Source: Collinsella sp.
Lineage (GTDB): Bacteria; Actinomycetota; Coriobacteriia; Coriobacteriales; Coriobacteriaceae
Assembly: GCA_029264355.1 (NCBI GenBank)
Contig: JARIBW010000011.1
Location: 1-41,498, forward strand
Direction of reading: 5' to 3'
Length of the DNA stretch: 41,498 nt
The notes below the pieces were generated by a model. It was not told the origin of the DNA. It did not search any database and saw only the letters and a program-made list of their open reading frames with translations. Shown in pieces: positions 7,518 to 15,662 of this stretch. A program made the translations under genes and the position numbers. Every line of letters starts with the position of its first letter. Position 1 is the stretch's first letter.

Positions 7518-9014
7518 CTACGTGTGGAACGGGGAGCGGTTTTTCCCGGACAGGTCCTCCCTGATGCGGCGGTACTCGATCGAGAGCAACGCGAGCAGCA
7601 GGACCATCGAGGCGAGGTATCCCGCCACGGCGCCGGTAAGGCCCATGAGCCAGATGAGCATGGTGGGGACCATCAGGGAGAACGCGAGGGTGATTGCGTA
7701 GGGCTTGGTGGCGGAGCTCTGCCGGCGCATCACCGTCACGATGGCGTAGAGGAAGTCGATCGCCGCGCTCACGCCGCCCGCCACGATCATCAGGTAGGCG
7801 ATTTCGCGATGTGCCTCGAAATCCACGCCGTACATGAAGCTCATGATCGGTATGCCCAGCCAGCCCATGAACGCGAGCGTGCCGGCGGTCATGAGTGCGA
7901 TGACGGCGATCACCGCCAGGACGATCAGGTCGAATTTACGGCGCCTGCGGGGGTTCGACCAGATGCCGGCGAGCCTCAGCAGCTGCGGTTTGTAGAGGAA
8001 CCCGGCGCCGAGCAGGATGCCTTGTGCGGGGAAGAACAGCGCGTTGAAGTACAGCTGGCTGTCGTAGGGGAGCATGCCCTCCATGGCGAACTTGGGAACG
8101 CTCTCGATGAGGTTGAACATGAAGAGCGCCGAAAACAGCGGTAGACAGTGGCGGAACAGCTCGCCGATCTCCAGCGGGCTCATGTTCCTCGAGGCTTCGG
8201 TTTCCAGCAGGGCGAGTGGAATCGTGACCAGGGCGAGGGTGGCGACGGCCGCGATCGCCATGGCCATGCCGGCCAAGGCGATGCTGCGCGTGATGAACAG
8301 CAGCACGCTGAAGGCGATGATGACCGCGATCGACCTGAGCGCCTGGCTGATGCCGGCGAGGTAGAGTTTGTCCGCCTGCTGCAGCCTGCCCTCGTATACA
8401 TCGGCGAGCCCGTCGACGATCTTGTAGGCGTAGACGCCGACGGAGAGCATGAGCATGGCGGGATCGTACCCGCGGACGGTGCAGTACAGCAGGCCCGCCG
8501 CAAGCGCCAGCAGGGAGGTGAGCCAACGGTGGGCCTGATATGAGGCGAATGAGCACTTCTCATCGATATCGGAGACCTGATAGGTGCGCACGCCGAAGTT
8601 CGAGAGGAACATCAGGAGGGTGCCCGCGGCGAACGCCATGGAGAACATGCCCGCCCGCTCGATGCCCGCGAGTTGGGTCGCCACGACGGTCAGCACCGGG
8701 AAGACCATGCCCCATGCGGCGGTCCCCACGGTGTTCCACAGATAATCGCGTGCGGTTTCCCCGCTGTCGTACTCGGCTTCCTGCGCGGCGAGGCCGCCGT
8801 CGTAAACGGAGGCGATCAGCCGCGTCCACCACGCGTCGATCAGGCGCGCGAGCGGACCGGGCTCGTGTTTGGGGGAGCCGCCGGAGGTCGTCCCCGTCGG
8901 GATGTCCGCGCCCGCGCGGGGGTTCCCGAACAAGGTCACGCTGCATGCGCGCTCATGTCGCTCATGGAGAGAGCGGACCTTGTCGCGCAGGTTGTCGAGG
9001 GGATGCAAGGGCAC
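7518..9014 (-). CDS. polysaccharide flippase-like membrane protein
   Basis: This 498-residue protein has a soluble N-terminal part of about 90 residues and then about a dozen hydrophobic segments, for example WGMVFPVLTVVA, IIAFSVLLFI, FDLIVLAVIAVIAL and AGYLASMVLLLALL. The pattern and sequence feel match lipopolysaccharide/O-antigen flippases of the MOP superfamily, which move lipid-linked sugars across the membrane. I picked the GTG at 9014 because GGAGGA lies just upstream. The frame stays open for 65 more codons, but those are proline/arginine-rich and unlike protein. No glycosyltransferase genes adjoin it, so its substrate is unknown. Confidence 0.8.
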   Translation of the reverse strand: MPLHPLDNLRDKVRSLHERHERACSVTLFGNPRAGADIPTGTTSGGSPKHEPGPLARLIDAWWTRLIASVYDGGLAAQEAEYDSGETARDYLWNTVGTAAWGMVFPVLTVVATQLAGIERAGMFSMAFAAGTLLMFLSNFGVRTYQVSDIDEKCSFASYQAHRWLTSLLALAAGLLYCTVRGYDPAMLMLSVGVYAYKIVDGLADVYEGRLQQADKLYLAGISQALRSIAVIIAFSVLLFITRSIALAGMAMAIAAVATLALVTIPLALLETEASRNMSPLEIGELFRHCLPLFSALFMFNLIESVPKFAMEGMLPYDSQLYFNALFFPAQGILLGAGFLYKPQLLRLAGIWSNPRRRRKFDLIVLAVIAVIALMTAGTLAFMGWLGIPIMSFMYGVDFEAHREIAYLMIVAGGVSAAIDFLYAIVTVMRRQSSATKPYAITLAFSLMVPTMLIWLMGLTGAVAGYLASMVLLLALLSIEYRRIREDLSGKNRSPFHT

Positions 9015-9230
9015 GGTTCCTCCGATCGGTCGCCTCGGCGCGGGGCGGGGCCTTCGCGACGGGACTGGGTTTCGGGCAGGATATGAGGGCGGAAATGTCA
9101 ATGCCGAGCCTGCCGAGTGGTACGATGTCTCAGCGCGAACGGTGACGGGGGAAGTCACCGCGAGCGTCGTGCGGCATCGTCGCCGCCCGTGAGATCGGAC
9201 ATAGCACATCGGACGTCGTTAGGAGTCGCC

Positions 9231-10799
9231 GTGTCAATCGCTGCCCTCGCTGTTCCATTCGTATTGGCATTGTTACCCATTATCTGGTTGGTCGTTGCGC
9301 TCATCGCGCTGCACCTGCCCGCGTGGAAGGCCGCCATCGGGTCCTTCGCCATCGCCTGCGTGTTGGCGCTCACCTGGTGGGGCATGCCCGTCATCGAGGT
9401 CGCGACGGCGAGCCTTGAGGGCTTCGTCATGGCGCTGTGGCCCATCGTCCTCGTCATCATCGCCGCGGTGTTCACGTACAACTTGTGCGTGCGCACGGGG
9501 GCCATGGACGTCATCGGATCCATGATCACGTCGCTCTCCCGCGACCGCCGCGTGCTCGCGTTGCTTGTGGCCTGGTGTTTCGGTGGCTTCATGGAGGGTA
9601 TGAGCGGATTTGGAACCGCGGTCGCCATTCCCGCCGGCATGCTCGCCGCCCTTGGCTTCCCGCCGCTGCAGGCCGTCCTCGTCTGCCTGGTCGCCAATGG
9701 CGTCCCGACCTGCTTCGGCTCCGTCGGCGTTCCCACGGTGTCCCTCGCGGGTCTCACGGGCCTCGATCCCATCCAACTCGCGTTCACCGAGATGCTGCAG
9801 ATCGCCCCCTTCTTCGTCATCGTGCCCTTCATCATCGTCATGATCGCGGCGGAGCCCGCAGGTGACTCCCCGGCCAAGCTCGGCCCGGCTTCCCGCCTGC
9901 GCGGCGCCGGCATGATCGCGCTGGGCTCGGGAGTCGCGTATGCGCTGCCGTCGCTGGCGGTCGCCGCCTTTGTCGGCCCCGAGCTCACGGTCGTGGTCGG
10001 ATCGCTGTGCTCCCTGCTCGTCACCGCCATGCTCGCCCGCCGTCAAAAGACGGTCGCGCCGGAGTTCGAGATGCAGGTGGACGCCGCTGAGCGCGTCACG
10101 CCCCGCCGCGCCCTGCGCGCCTGGTCCTGCTTCATCTTGATCTTCGTGCTGCTGCTCGTGACGTCCAAGCTCGTGCCGGCGGTGAATGCCTGGCTTGCGC
10201 AGTTCTCGAGCTCCGTCACGATCTTTAGCGGCGCCGATCCCTCGACCGTCACCTTCATGTGGGTGAACACGCCGGGCGTGTGGATCTTCATCGCCGCGTT
10301 CGCGGGCGGGCTCATCCAGGGGGCGACCCCGCGCGTGATGGGCGAGGTGCTCACGGCCACGGTCAAGCAGATGATGCCCACGGTCATCACGATGCTCGCC
10401 GTCCTGGGATGCGCCAAGGTCATGGGTTATGCCGGGATGATCGGCGCGGTCTCCTCCTTCTGCATCGCCGTCACCGGATCCCTGTTCCCGCTCATGGCCC
10501 CGGTCATCGGCGCGGTCGGTGCGTTCGTCACGGGGTCCGGCACGAGTTCGGGCCTGCTGTTCGGCTCGGTGCAGCTGCAGGCCGCCGAGGCCCTGGGCAT
10601 GGATCCGTATTGGATCGTGGCCTTGAACTCCCTCGGCGTCGGCGCGGGCAAGATGATCTCTCCGCAGACGCTCGCCATTGGAATGGCCGCCGTCCAGGTC
10701 ACTGGAGCCGAGGGAAAGCTGCTTTCCCGCGCATTGCCCATCGCGGTCGTGTTCATGGTGTTGATGGCCGTGCTCGGCTTAGGCGGCGCCGTGCTGTAG
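9231..10799 (+). CDS. L-lactate permease family carrier
   Basis: This 522-residue integral membrane protein is nearly all hydrophobic segments and belongs to the LctP family of lactate/glycolate carriers. Recognisable stretches are GGFMEGMSGFGTAVAIPAG, CLVANGVPTCFGSVGVPT, the late TGSGTSSGLLFGSVQ and SLGVGAGKMISPQ, all typical of the family. The likely role is proton-coupled uptake or export of lactate or another short 2-hydroxyacid. The GTG at 9231 is chosen for the AGGAG five bases upstream. The 38 open codons before it are not membrane-like. It is divergent from the flippase gene and stands alone. Confidence 0.87.
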   Translation: MSIAALAVPFVLALLPIIWLVVALIALHLPAWKAAIGSFAIACVLALTWWGMPVIEVATASLEGFVMALWPIVLVIIAAVFTYNLCVRTGAMDVIGSMITSLSRDRRVLALLVAWCFGGFMEGMSGFGTAVAIPAGMLAALGFPPLQAVLVCLVANGVPTCFGSVGVPTVSLAGLTGLDPIQLAFTEMLQIAPFFVIVPFIIVMIAAEPAGDSPAKLGPASRLRGAGMIALGSGVAYALPSLAVAAFVGPELTVVVGSLCSLLVTAMLARRQKTVAPEFEMQVDAAERVTPRRALRAWSCFILIFVLLLVTSKLVPAVNAWLAQFSSSVTIFSGADPSTVTFMWVNTPGVWIFIAAFAGGLIQGATPRVMGEVLTATVKQMMPTVITMLAVLGCAKVMGYAGMIGAVSSFCIAVTGSLFPLMAPVIGAVGAFVTGSGTSSGLLFGSVQLQAAEALGMDPYWIVALNSLGVGAGKMISPQTLAIGMAAVQVTGAEGKLLSRALPIAVVFMVLMAVLGLGGAVL

Positions 10800-10850
10800 C
10801 GCCAGCCCGCCATCCAGCCGCCCGGGCCCTTGCGCATAATCCACTCGACA

Positions 10851-10969
10851 GTGGTCTCGCTTCGCTCCACAGAAACGGCCTGCGGGAATATGCTCCAGGG
10901 CCTGGGCTGCGATGGCGCAGCCGGAAGGTTTCCCCCGCAGCGCGTTTTTGCGGAGCGCAGCGGGACCAC
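10851..10969. repeat. long imperfect inverted repeat downstream of lctP-type gene
   Basis: The arm at 10851-10887 (starting GTGGTCTCGCTTCGCTCC) is a close imperfect match to the reverse complement of 10929-10969 (which reads GTGGTCCCGCTGCGCTCC). Further partial pairings (CCGGAAGG with CCTTCCGG) extend around it. The arms are about 40 bases with about 40 bases between them. No gene lies here. It may be a REP/BIME-like intergenic element. Only one copy is in this window. Confidence 0.45.
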
Positions 10970-11023
10970 GCGCGAAGGGGAAATCCCGCAGGGGCCTTCC
11001 GGCGGTGGGGGTGGATATATGAA

Positions 11024-11061
11024 GAAGGGGCCCCGTGCAGGTGGATGCACGGGGCCCCTTC
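11024..11061 (-). terminator. terminator of pckA
   Basis: GAAGGGGCCCCGTGCA at 11024-11039 pairs perfectly with 11046-11061 around a six-base loop. On the minus strand it is followed by TTCTTCAT, only 20 bases beyond the pckA stop. It probably also blocks readthrough from the left-hand gene. Confidence 0.75.
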
Positions 11062-11081
11062 GCGTTGGCTTTGCGCGGACG

Positions 11082-12683
11082 CTAGGCGCGCGGGCCGGCG
11101 TTCCTCACGTTCTCGGGTAGGTGGGCGTACTTCTTCTCGAAGTTCTCCTGGAACATGCCGGCGAGCTTTTTGGCCGCGGCGTCGTAGTCCTCCTTGCTGG
11201 CCCAGCACTTCCACGGGACCATGACCTCGTCGGGTACGCCGGGACAGCTGGTCGGGATGTCCAGGTTGAAGAGGTCGTCGTGAATGAAATCGGCCTTCTC
11301 GAGCGTGCCGTCGAGCGCCGCGTTGACGTTGATGCGGTTGTAGTCGAGCGGGATGCGGTGCCCGACGCCGTAAGAGCCCTCGACCCAACCGGTGTTCACC
11401 AGGTAGACGCGGGTCTTGCCGGAGGCGATGCGCTCTCCGAGCATGTCGGCGTAGACCATGGGGTCCAGCGGCATGAACGGCTCGCCGAACAGGGCCGAGA
11501 AGGTGGGGACGGGCTCCTTGATGCCCAGCTCGGTCCCGGAGACCTTGGAGGTGAAGCCGCTCACGAAGTGGTACATGGCCGCGTCTGAGGACAGGCGGGA
11601 GATGGGGGGCAGAACGCCGAAGGCGTCGCAGGTGAGGAAGATGACCGCGGAAGGCTCGCCACCAGCGCCCTCGAGGCAGCTGTTGGGGATGTGCTCGACG
11701 GGGTAGCCGACGCGCGTGTTCTGCGTGAGCGAGACATCGTCGTAATCGGGTTCGCGGCGCTCGTTCAGGATCACGTTTTCGCACAGGGCGCCGAACTTCA
11801 CGGCGCGGAAGATCTCGGGCTCGCGTTTTTCGGTGAGGCCGTCACATTTGGCGTAGCAGCCGCCCTCGAGGTTGAAAATGCCCTCGCCCATGGCCCAGCC
11901 GTGCTCGTCATCGCCGATGAGGAGACGTTTGGGGTCGGCGGAGAGGGTGGTCTTGCCGGTGCCGGACAGGCCGAAGAACACCGCGGTGTCGCGTGACTCG
12001 GGGTCCATGGAGGCCGAGCAGTGCATGGGGAGCACCTTGTCCTCGATGGGGAGCAGGTAGTTCATGACGGAGAAGATGGACTTCTTGATCTCGCCGGAAT
12101 ACTCGGTGCCGGCCACGACCACGACGCGCTCGGCGAAGTTCACGAGAACGGCGGCCTCGGAGTTCAGTCCCTCGATGGAGGGATCGCATTTGTAGCCGGG
12201 GGCGGCGAGGATGGTGAAGTCAGGTTCGCCGTAGGAGGCTCGCTCCTCATCGGTTGGTCGGACGAGCAGCTGCGTGATGAACAGGGCCTGGCTGGCGCGC
12301 TCGCAGGCGACCATGAACTTGCGGGCGTGGGCACGGTCGGCGCCGGCAAGGCCGCGCACGACGTAGAGGTCGCGTTCGCCGAGATACGCCGCAACGCCGT
12401 CGCGGACCTTCTCGTAGCTTTCCCGGGAGATGGGAATGTTCACGCTGCCCCAGGCGATGGTGTCGTGCACGTCGGGGGTATCCACCACGAAGCGGTCCTT
12501 GGGGCTGCGTCCGGTGTATTTGCCGGTTTCGACCACGAGGGAGCCATTTGACGCGAGCCTGCCCTCCTTGTGTGCGAGCGCCTCCTCGACGAGCTGCGCG
12601 GGGATCATATCGAGGTGGATGGAGCCTGCGCCGGCGTGGACGCCATGACCCTCTAGAACCTTGGTGACGGAATCAGTAGCCAT
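11082..12683 (-). CDS. pckA: phosphoenolpyruvate carboxykinase (ATP)
   Basis: It interconverts oxaloacetate plus ATP with PEP plus CO2 plus ADP. In fermenting gut anaerobes it often runs toward oxaloacetate. The 533-residue length is standard. Visible motifs are TGRSPKDRF (57-65), the kinase-1a loop GLSGTGKTTLSAD (238-250), LIGDDEHGW (255-263) and NTGWVEGSYG near the end, all of the ATP-dependent type. The ATG at 12683 follows GAGGAGG. The 55 open codons upstream of it are rejected for poor composition. It is a single-gene unit ending in a strong hairpin. Confidence 0.96.
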   Translation of the reverse strand: MATDSVTKVLEGHGVHAGAGSIHLDMIPAQLVEEALAHKEGRLASNGSLVVETGKYTGRSPKDRFVVDTPDVHDTIAWGSVNIPISRESYEKVRDGVAAYLGERDLYVVRGLAGADRAHARKFMVACERASQALFITQLLVRPTDEERASYGEPDFTILAAPGYKCDPSIEGLNSEAAVLVNFAERVVVVAGTEYSGEIKKSIFSVMNYLLPIEDKVLPMHCSASMDPESRDTAVFFGLSGTGKTTLSADPKRLLIGDDEHGWAMGEGIFNLEGGCYAKCDGLTEKREPEIFRAVKFGALCENVILNERREPDYDDVSLTQNTRVGYPVEHIPNSCLEGAGGEPSAVIFLTCDAFGVLPPISRLSSDAAMYHFVSGFTSKVSGTELGIKEPVPTFSALFGEPFMPLDPMVYADMLGERIASGKTRVYLVNTGWVEGSYGVGHRIPLDYNRINVNAALDGTLEKADFIHDDLFNLDIPTSCPGVPDEVMVPWKCWASKEDYDAAAKKLAGMFQENFEKKYAHLPENVRNAGPRA

Positions 12684-13021
12684 TGTGATCCTCCTCGGGA
12701 TGGGGTCGGTACCGATTTCTCGGCGCGCACGGGCGCCGCGGACGGTCGCCGCGCTGCCCTGGAATCTCGCGTTTATGCAAAAGCGCGCCGCGAAAAACGT
12801 TTTACCATTGCATCGAGGTATTAGTACCGCATTGGCGAGGGGATCCATGCGTGGTATTCGGCAAGGGTCATGCGGCGTTCGGCGGGCGGTAGGTTTTCGA
12901 CCGCCGGTGCGCCTTGGGTGCGGCCTGCGGCCCGTTCGGCGAAAACCGGGAATCGCGGCGCGGCGAAAGGGGTACGGTGGACGGACATGGGAATTTACAG
13001 GCGTGAGAAGGGGAGATTCGC
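12684..13021. other. divergent intergenic region pckA / amidohydrolase
   Basis: There are 338 bases between two divergent starts. It must hold the promoters of both genes, but I see no clear consensus pair. A near-palindrome GGTATTAGTACC lies about 140 bases upstream of pckA. A small hairpin (GGCGGT at 12885-12890 with ACCGCC at 12900-12905) lies on the amidohydrolase side. No small gene is supported. Confidence 0.4.
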
Positions 13022-14353
13022 ATGAGCGCGCAAGACGCTTTTGTGTTCAGGGACGCGACCGTGTTGGATGGCACCGAGAACATGGAGCCCCGCATCGGGC
13101 AGGCGGTGCTGGTCGAGGACGGTCGCATCGCCGCCGTCGGGCCGGTGGCGGAGGTGGACGCCCCCATGGGCGCGCGCGAACTCGACCTGGGTGGGGCGTA
13201 TCTGCTGCCCGGCCTCATCAACATGCATGTCCACCTGTGTGGGTCGGGCCGCCCCACAAGCGCCGGCGATGCGGGTGCCCTCATGAGGCGCCTGGACAAT
13301 CCGGTGGGACGTGCCATCGTGCGGGGCCTTCTGCGCAAGCGCGCCCAGCAGCAGCTGGCCAGCGGTGTCACCACGGTGCGCGGAGCGGGGGACCCGTTGT
13401 ATGGCGATATCGCCGTGCGAGACGAGTTCGACGCGGGCAAGCATGTCGGGCCGCGCCTCATCGCCCCGGGCACGGGCGTGACGGTCCCCGGCGGTCACGG
13501 CGCGGGTCTGTTCGCCCAAATCGCCGAGAGCCCCGAGGATGCCGCGGGGCTGGTGCGCGAGATAGCGGCCCACGGTGCCGACGTGATCAAGTTGTTCGTG
13601 ACGGGAGGCGTGTTCGACGCCGAGAAGGTGGGCGAGCCCGGCGTCTTGCGCATGTCCGAGGAAGTCGCCCGCGCCGCCTGTGAGGCCGCCCATTGCCTCG
13701 GCCTGCCCGTGATGGCCCATGTGGAGAGCACGGAGGGCGTGCGCGTGGCGCTGCGTGCGGGCGTGGACACCATCGAGCACGGCGTTCCGATGACCCCCGA
13801 GATCGTGGACTTGTATCACGGCGCCGCGGGAACGCAGCTCGAGGGACGGACGCCGAGTGTGACGTGTACGATCTCTCCCGCGCTGCCGTTCGTGAAGCTT
13901 CCGCCCGAGAAGACCCATTCCACCGAGGTTCAAAAAACCAACGGCGACATCGTGTGCGCGGGGATCATGCAGAGCGCCCGCGATGCCCTGGCCGCGGGCA
14001 TTCCCGTGGGCCTGGGGACCGATTCGAGCTGCCCGTACGTGACGCAGTACGACATGTGGCGCGAGGTTGCCTATTTTGCCAAGTACGTGGGCGTGAGCAA
14101 CGCCTTCGCCCTGCATACGGCGACGGCTGTGAACGCCCGGCTGCTGGGATTGGGCGACGAGACGGGTACCGTCGAGGTGGGCAAGTCCGCCGACCTGATC
14201 GTGGTCGACGCCAATCCGTTGGATGATCTCTCCGCCCTGCGAGATGTGCGCCATGTCATGTGCCGCGGCGCGTTCGTCGAGCGCCCGCGCGTCAAGCACA
14301 TCGCTGAGCTGGATGAGGAGCTCGACTGGATCATGTCCCAGACCGTCGCATAG
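13022..14353 (+). CDS. metal-dependent amidohydrolase
   Basis: This 443-residue protein of the amidohydrolase superfamily resembles the imidazolonepropionase/Xaa-Pro-dipeptidase-like group. Metal ligands are visible in order: HVH at 69-71, K190 in DVIKLFVTGG (probable carboxylated lysine), H233 in AHVES, H253 in TIEHG and D334 in GTDSS. A small beta-sandwich is split between the N-terminus and the C-terminal SADLIVVDANPL segment, typical of the superfamily. The substrate is unknown; peptides or cyclic amides are the usual ones. AAGGGGAG precedes the ATG. It is monocistronic and closed by a bidirectional hairpin. Confidence 0.85.
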   Translation: MSAQDAFVFRDATVLDGTENMEPRIGQAVLVEDGRIAAVGPVAEVDAPMGARELDLGGAYLLPGLINMHVHLCGSGRPTSAGDAGALMRRLDNPVGRAIVRGLLRKRAQQQLASGVTTVRGAGDPLYGDIAVRDEFDAGKHVGPRLIAPGTGVTVPGGHGAGLFAQIAESPEDAAGLVREIAAHGADVIKLFVTGGVFDAEKVGEPGVLRMSEEVARAACEAAHCLGLPVMAHVESTEGVRVALRAGVDTIEHGVPMTPEIVDLYHGAAGTQLEGRTPSVTCTISPALPFVKLPPEKTHSTEVQKTNGDIVCAGIMQSARDALAAGIPVGLGTDSSCPYVTQYDMWREVAYFAKYVGVSNAFALHTATAVNARLLGLGDETGTVEVGKSADLIVVDANPLDDLSALRDVRHVMCRGAFVERPRVKHIAELDEELDWIMSQTVA

Positions 14354-14375
14354 GGTCCTATGGCGTTTGGCGAAA

Positions 14376-14413
14376 AACGGCCCGCGACCCTCTTGGTGGG
14401 GTCGCGGGCCGTT
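14376..14413. terminator. bidirectional terminator
   Basis: AACGGCCCGCGACCC at 14376-14390 pairs perfectly with 14399-14413. On the minus strand a run of five U follows (AAAAA at 14373-14377), so it best serves the zinc-ribbon gene. It also lies 22 bases after the amidohydrolase stop and can end that transcript. Confidence 0.75.
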
Positions 14414-14459
14414 GTGCGTCCATGGGAATGGCGGCGAAGTGCCGTTGCGGCTTGCGGGG

Positions 14460-14945
14460 CTAGGACTTCGTCTCCATCTTGGCCCGGCAGCGCGGGCAGG
14501 TCACGCGGAGCTTGCCCTTGCCCTTGGGCACGGACAGGATCTGCCCGCAGTTGGGGCACTTGAGGAAGCGAGAGGTCTTGCGCTCCTTCCACATCTTCTG
14601 GGCGGTGCGCTTCGCGCGCTCGTACTCGATGTTGGGAGCGGCGGAGGCGGTGGGGCCGCCGGGGACGTTGCGGCCGGCGGAGGTGATGGAGCCCAGGCGC
14701 GCCACAAGGTCGCCCAGCACGGGGACGCGCTCGGTGGCGGAGCGAAACGCGTCGTTCTCGCTGCGGCGGGCGGCGATGTTCTTGGAGAACGCGCGCGCGA
14801 GCGCGAGCAGCACGATGAAGGGAGCCCACCACACCAGTGGATCGAGGTGCGCGATGGCGCCGATGAGGGCGAGCAGCATACCTGCGCCGCCGAGCACGCA
14901 GGTGAGCTCGTCGACTCCGTAACGGTCTTTCATGAAATCGTTCAT
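14460..14945 (-). CDS. membrane-anchored zinc-ribbon protein
   Basis: This 161-residue protein has two adjacent hydrophobic segments near the N-terminus (about 14-33 and 38-52). A charged linker follows, then a C-terminal zinc ribbon with CPNC (C130, C133) and CPRC (C150, C153). The ribbon should face the cytosol and may bind nucleic acid or another protein. The family function is unknown to me. AAAGG stands five bases before the ATG at 14945. It is a separate unit from the copper genes upstream. Confidence 0.75.
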   Translation of the reverse strand: MNDFMKDRYGVDELTCVLGGAGMLLALIGAIAHLDPLVWWAPFIVLLALARAFSKNIAARRSENDAFRSATERVPVLGDLVARLGSITSAGRNVPGGPTASAAPNIEYERAKRTAQKMWKERKTSRFLKCPNCGQILSVPKGKGKLRVTCPRCRAKMETKS

Positions 14946-15039
14946 GGGTGCCTTTCCCTGTCTGCGCCCGCTGCGCGAACGCCGTCCACGTCATGGTATC
15001 GCCGCGCCCGCATCCGGGCACCGCGCTACCACGATACCC

Positions 15040-15312
15040 CTATTTCGCCAGCTTCTCCACGACGGCTTCGATTTCCGCGAGTTTGGCGTCGCGTTCGGCC
15101 TGCGTTCCCTGTGCGACCGCCTCTTGCACGCAGCCTCCGATGTGGGCCTTGAGGACATCGGCGTTGATGCGTCCGATGAGGGATTGGGTCGCCATGAGCT
15201 GCGTCGAGATGTCGATGCAGTAGCGGTCCTCCTCGACCATCTTCATGATGCCCTCGATCTGCCCACGGGCGGTTTTGAGCAGGCGCATGGTCTTGTCGCG
15301 GTCGGCCATCAT
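15040..15312 (-). CDS. csoR: copper-sensing repressor, CsoR family
   Basis: This 90-residue all-helical metal sensor is of the CsoR/RcnR (DUF156) family. The copper ligands of the CsoR type are present: C32 (RYCIDI), H57 and C61 (AHIGGC). Without copper such proteins bind operator DNA, and copper binding releases them. It starts six bases after the stop of the small copper chaperone gene and is in one unit with copA. The operon would therefore be autoregulated through the operator at 18027-18046. The first of two adjacent ATG codons is preferred because it is nearer to the GGAGG. Confidence 0.92.
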   Translation of the reverse strand: MMADRDKTMRLLKTARGQIEGIMKMVEEDRYCIDISTQLMATQSLIGRINADVLKAHIGGCVQEAVAQGTQAERDAKLAEIEAVVEKLAK

Positions 15313-15318
15313 GGGTGG

Positions 15319-15540
15319 CTACGCCTCCTGCACGGACAGTGCGCGGAACTTCTCGCCCGCGCCGTCCACCGCCTCGGCGAGCTGACCGGGCGTGACGTCA
15401 CCGGAGCATTCGACGGTCACGGTCTGCGTCTCGTGATCGGCATCGGCGTCGGTCACGCCCGTGACGGCCAGCAGCGCCGTCTCGACGGTGGCGTCGCAAT
15501 GGCCGCACATGAGGCCCTCGGTCTTGATGATGTAGTTCAT
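15319..15540 (-). CDS. copZ: CopZ-like copper chaperone (HMA domain)
   Basis: A single heavy-metal-associated domain of 73 residues. The metal-binding motif is GLMCGHC (C12, C15), followed by the usual beta-alpha-beta pattern (VETALLAVTGV, TVTVECSGD). It should carry Cu(I) in the cytosol and hand it to CopA. AAAGGAAA lies before the ATG at 15540. The frame continues upstream but has no second ribosome site. It lies between copA and csoR on the same strand. Confidence 0.88.
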   Translation of the reverse strand: MNYIIKTEGLMCGHCDATVETALLAVTGVTDADADHETQTVTVECSGDVTPGQLAEAVDGAGEKFRALSVQEA

Positions 15541-15576
15541 GGTCGTTTCCTTTCTCGAATTGCCTATTACGTGCGC

Positions 15577-15603
15577 ATCAATTGGGGACAGGTACAAATT
15601 GAT
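15577..15603. repeat. REP-like repeat, copy 1
   Basis: An imperfect palindrome with ends ATCAATT/AATTGAT around the core GGGGACAGGTACAA. It lies between copA and copZ and matches the cluster at 18064-18182. Sequences of this GGGGACAGGT type are familiar to me as dispersed repeats associated with REP-associated tyrosine transposases. That link is from general knowledge; no transposase is in the window. Confidence 0.6.
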
Positions 15604-15662
15604 CAAAAACGATTATTTCCGATGAGATGCGCCGCATCGGAGCTCGACGCCGACAATATAGT

